Assembly: GCA_009904025.1 (NCBI GenBank)
Contig: WYEE01000020.1
Location: 1 to 16,717 of the forward strand
DNA from: Thermogladius sp.
Lineage (GTDB): Archaea > Thermoproteota > Thermoprotei_A > Sulfolobales > Desulfurococcaceae
Length of the DNA stretch: 16,717 bases
Direction of reading: 5' to 3'
The position numbers were made by a program, and so were the translations under genes. Positions 14,444 to 16,717 of this stretch are shown here, piece after piece; within the stretch, counting starts at the first letter, position 1, and every line of letters starts with the position of its first letter. Under the pieces are notes generated by a model. That model was not told the DNA's origin, did no database searches, and saw nothing but the letters and a program-made list of their open reading frames with translations.

Positions 14444-14649
14444 GCGTTTTGCTATTCCCGGTTAGATGCTTTACATGCGGTGCCCCAATAGGCCATCTGT
14501 GGGAGGAGTACATTAAGAGAGTTCAAGCTGGTGAAGACCCGGCGAAGGTTTTAGATGACTTAGGCGTTAAAAGATATTGTTGCCGGCGAATGTTTTTATC
14601 CCATGTAGACATAGCGAGAGAAGTATTGTACTTCCCGAAGATATCGTGA
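14440..14649 (+). CDS. rpoN: DNA-directed RNA polymerase subunit N (Rpo10)
   Basis: A small zinc-bundle subunit (eukaryotic RPB10 homologue) that helps assemble the D-L platform with B, 69 residues. The zinc ligands are C10 and C13 in PVRCFTCG and the adjacent pair C47-C48 in RYCCRRM, exactly the family pattern. GTG start, overlapping the rps9 stop by 4 nt. rps2 follows directly; rpoK, which lies next to rpoN in many archaea, is not present in the 10 nt between the rpoN stop and the rps2 ATG. Confidence 0.97.
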   Translation: MSVLLFPVRCFTCGAPIGHLWEEYIKRVQAGEDPAKVLDDLGVKRYCCRRMFLSHVDIAREVLYFPKIS

Positions 14650-14659
14650 GGTGGGTTGG

Positions 14660-15322
14660 ATGAGTGAGGAGGAGAGGCCGGATATAGGAGAGGAGAAACC
14701 TATCTCAATGCTACCCGGTGAAAAAGTAGTTGAGCTACTCATACCATTAGAAGACTACTTGACAGCCGGTGTCCACATCGGGACTCACATATGTACGAAG
14801 TTCATGGAGCCGTTCGTATACAGGGTGAGGAGCGATGGCCTATACATACTGGACGCGAGGAAGATTGATGAGAGGATTAGGGTGGCAGCCAAGTTTCTCG
14901 CAAGGTTTGAGCCGAGTAAAATAGCGGTGGTATCGGTTAGACAGTACGGTTTCAAGCCTGTGACAAAAATGTGCGGGTTCGTGGGCTGCAAGCCTTTCAC
15001 AGGGAGGTTTATACCGGGCACGTTCACCAACCCTAGTCTCGCCTGGTATTTCGAGCCCGAAGTGGTTGTTGTCACAGACCCTAGGGCAGACGCGCAGGCG
15101 ATCAAAGAGGCGGCCGAAGTAGGGGTACCAGTAGTAGCTTTCGCCGACACAGACAATAAGACGGAGTTCGTTGACCTGGTTATCCCAGGTAACAACAAGG
15201 GGAGGAAGAGCCTGGCACTACTATACTGGTTGTTGACGAGGCAGATCCTAAGGGAGAGAGGGGTCATACCGCCAAACGGCGATCTACCGGAGAAGCCCGC
15301 TGACTTCGAGACAAAGCTATAG
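14660..15322 (+). CDS. rps2: Ribosomal protein uS2
   Basis: A small-subunit protein at the body-head junction, 220 residues with this start. Recognised by EDYLTAGVHIGTHICTKFM, the strand IYRVRSDGLYILDARKIDER-like segment around 54-73, FIPGTFTNPSLAWYFEPEVV and DNKTEFVDLVIPGNNKGRKS. The first 18 residues are acidic and variable. Start choice: ATG at 14660 has GAGGTG (14648-14653) six bases upstream, whereas the in-frame GTG at 14651 lies inside that binding site. It ends the ribosomal part of the operon; the Memo-family gene begins 8 nt later. Confidence 0.96.
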   Translation: MSEEERPDIGEEKPISMLPGEKVVELLIPLEDYLTAGVHIGTHICTKFMEPFVYRVRSDGLYILDARKIDERIRVAAKFLARFEPSKIAVVSVRQYGFKPVTKMCGFVGCKPFTGRFIPGTFTNPSLAWYFEPEVVVVTDPRADAQAIKEAAEVGVPVVAFADTDNKTEFVDLVIPGNNKGRKSLALLYWLLTRQILRERGVIPPNGDLPEKPADFETKL

Positions 15323-15330
15323 GGGTTTTT

Positions 15331-16191
15331 ATGAGTAGGCGATATCCGGCTGTCGCCGGTTTTTTCTACCCCGGAGGTAAAAAGGATCTCATCGCTAGTA
15401 TCGAACAGTCATTTTTACATAGGATAGGACCTGGTAGGAAACCTGCTGTGGCAAGCGAGAGGAATAGGAAAGTTATAGGTTTCATAGTCCCGCATGCTGG
15501 TTACATGTATAGTGGGCCTGTAGCGGCGCACTCATACCTTGAGCTAGCCTCCTCCGGGGTACCTGAGACTATCATAATACTGGGCACCAACCACACCGGG
15601 TACGGTGCTCTAGTATCAGTTTACCCGGATGGTTCATGGGTTACACCGCTCGGCGAGATTAAGGTGGATGGGGAGTTGGCTAAGAGAGTGGTTGAACACA
15701 GCGGTTTCGCTGTATTGGATGAAGAAGCCCATATCGAGGAGCACAGTGTTGAGGTGCAAGTACCGTTCATCCAATACATATATGAGGATAAAGTGAGAAT
15801 CCTCCCTATTACAATAGGGCTTCACACCGTTGAAGTGGCTAGAGATTTAGCATCCTCGATCGAGAAGGCTGTCCTAGAGCTAGGCAGGGATGTAGTAATA
15901 CTAGCTAGTAGCGACTTCAACCACTACGAGCCCCAGGATGTTACTTTCAACAAGGATATGGAGGCAATAAACTATATTTTGAGAGAGGACACGGAGGGTT
16001 TCTACAGGGTTATATTAGAGAGAAACATTAGCATCTGCGGTCCAGGAGCTATAATGACGTTGATGGAGTACGGTAAACTTCACGGGGGTGCGAGGAGGAT
16101 AACAGTGCTCAAACACGCGACGAGCGGGGATATCACAGGGGATTTTTCGGCTGTAGTCGGATACGCATCCGTGAAATTTGAGATTACCTAA
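15331..16191 (+). CDS. Memo family protein (AmmeMemoRadiSam system protein B)
   Basis: A 286-residue protein of the MEMO1 family, which shares its fold with non-haem iron dioxygenases of the LigB type. Recognised by the start RRYPAVAGFFYP, PHAGYMYSGPVAAHSY (54-69), IILGTNHTG (82-90), EEHSVEVQVPF (136-146), SSDFNHY (193-199) and ICGPG (235-239). The residues matching the metal ligands of the human protein (His, His, Cys) are H55, H88 and C236, all present. The archaeal function is not established; the family is often found beside AMMECR1 and radical-SAM partners, neither of which is in this window. The ATG is 8 nt after rps2, so it is part of the ribosomal operon. Its stop overlaps the AAGGTG ahead of fni. 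Confidence 0.93.
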   Translation: MSRRYPAVAGFFYPGGKKDLIASIEQSFLHRIGPGRKPAVASERNRKVIGFIVPHAGYMYSGPVAAHSYLELASSGVPETIIILGTNHTGYGALVSVYPDGSWVTPLGEIKVDGELAKRVVEHSGFAVLDEEAHIEEHSVEVQVPFIQYIYEDKVRILPITIGLHTVEVARDLASSIEKAVLELGRDVVILASSDFNHYEPQDVTFNKDMEAINYILREDTEGFYRVILERNISICGPGAIMTLMEYGKLHGGARRITVLKHATSGDITGDFSAVVGYASVKFEIT

Positions 16192-16217
16192 GGTGTCTTG
16201 ACCTGGTCGAAGAGCAT

Positions 16218-16717
16218 TTGTTGAGGAAGATAGAGCATATAGACGTAGTAGTCACAAAAGACGTTGATCACCCTGATCATTGTGAAAAATATTTTGACTC
16301 CATAGTGCTAATCCACCAAGCTCTCCCAATGATAAGCCTCGATGATGTCGATCTAAGTGCTAAATTCCTCAACCACCATATATCGGCTCCAGTAATGATA
16401 ACAGGTATGACCGGCGGTCACCCAGAGGTTTATACGTTGAATGAAAAGCTAGCAAGGATAGCTGAGACCCTCCGGATACCAATTGGGCTTGGGTCGATGA
16501 GGCCATTATTGATAAAACGCGGCGACCAAGCTGTAGCTGAAACGTACAAAGTTGTCAGACGTACAGCTCCCGACGTCCCGGTTGTAGGGAATATCGGGGC
16601 CGTTAATCTACCTGGCTTGAATAGCAGGGAGATCGTCGACTTGGTCAACGAGCTTGAATTAGATGCCCTCGCTGTACACCTAAACCCAGCACAGGAGTCA
16701 GTCCAGTTAGAAGGTGA
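16218..16717 (+). CDS. fni: Type 2 isopentenyl-diphosphate delta-isomerase, 3'-truncated
   Basis: An FMN-dependent enzyme interconverting isopentenyl and dimethylallyl diphosphate, the step that supplies archaeal lipid side chains. About 166 residues are visible before the window ends inside the gene. Recognised by RKIEH near the start, VLIHQALPMISLDDVDLS, the flavin-site segment SAPVMITGMTGGHPEV, the loop LGSMRP (commonly GSQR or similar in the family), VVGNIGAVNL and the substrate/Mg motif HLNPAQE. The start is uncertain. The frame is open from 16182 with no ATG before the conserved region. TTG at 16218 or 16221 directly precedes RKIEH but has no good binding site. CTG at 16203 is seven bases after AAGGTG (16190-16195) and would give MVEEHLL ahead of RKIEH. 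Confidence 0.92.
   Translation, partial: MLRKIEHIDVVVTKDVDHPDHCEKYFDSIVLIHQALPMISLDDVDLSAKFLNHHISAPVMITGMTGGHPEVYTLNEKLARIAETLRIPIGLGSMRPLLIKRGDQAVAETYKVVRRTAPDVPVVGNIGAVNLPGLNSREIVDLVNELELDALAVHLNPAQESVQLEG

Noticed and set aside
16430..16648. Minus-strand frame of 72 codons within fni
   Set aside because: It is antisense to conserved FMN-site and substrate-site motifs of the isomerase and has no independent support.
1..16717. Inteins, introns, transposons or defence genes
   Set aside because: I checked the usual insertion hot spots by eye (rpoB, rpoA1 and rpoA2 catalytic motifs, EF-1A GTPase motifs, tRNA anticodon loop); all are continuous, and no terminal repeats, integrase or defence domains were seen.

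Overview
The window is a 16.7-kb stretch of core information-processing genes from an archaeon. It most resembles a hyperthermophilic member of the Thermoproteota (Crenarchaeota), probably of the Desulfurococcales type. The support is: an RNA polymerase subunit B that is not split at the B''/B' junction but a largest subunit split into A' and A''; archaeal/eukaryotic-type ribosomal proteins (eL30, eL18, archaeal uS4, uS7 and uS13); EF-1A rather than EF-Tu; TATA-like boxes of the TTTAAAAA/CTTAAAAA kind ahead of transcription units; GGTG/GGAGG ribosome binding sites; many GTG and TTG starts; and tight or overlapping genes. I cannot name the genus with confidence.

Layout. (1) Positions 1-6949, plus strand: rpoB (5' end outside the window), rpoA1, rpoA2, rpl30e and a NusA-like KH gene, packed end to end. 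(2) Positions 6950-10473: the 'str' genes rps12, rps7, tuf (EF-1A) and rps10. They are interrupted by one minus-strand gene at 7448-7906 of the DUF151/bifunctional nuclease family. This creates a divergent promoter region (7907-8062) with several dyad symmetries. (3) Positions 10474-10961: a mostly non-coding block holding a 48-nt pyrimidine tract that reads on the minus strand as an 18-codon Lys/Glu ORF with a good ribosome binding site, then tRNA-Ser(GGA) on the minus strand, then the promoter of the next operon. (4) Positions 10962-15322: the 'alpha/S13' operon rps13-rps4-rps11-rpoD-rpl18e-rpl13-rps9-rpoN-rps2, many junctions overlapping by 4-14 nt. (5) Positions 15331-16717: a Memo (AmmeMemoRadiSam protein B) family gene and the 5' part of type 2 isopentenyl-diphosphate isomerase (fni/idi2), which runs off the window.

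The genes together supply most catalytic and assembly subunits of RNA polymerase (B, A', A'', D, N), ribosomal proteins mostly of the small subunit, a transcription factor and the tRNA-delivery factor. They are followed by a switch toward isoprenoid metabolism. Most of the window is ordinary conserved archaeal gene order. The points worth a second look are in the spacers: the possible microprotein, the inverted DUF151 gene and its palindromic promoter, dyads next to the rps7 and rps13 TATA boxes, hairpins at the nusA and rps10 starts, the eight-cysteine ferredoxin-like domain in subunit D, and the unclear start of fni. I see no CRISPR array, transposon, intein, prophage or defence system.
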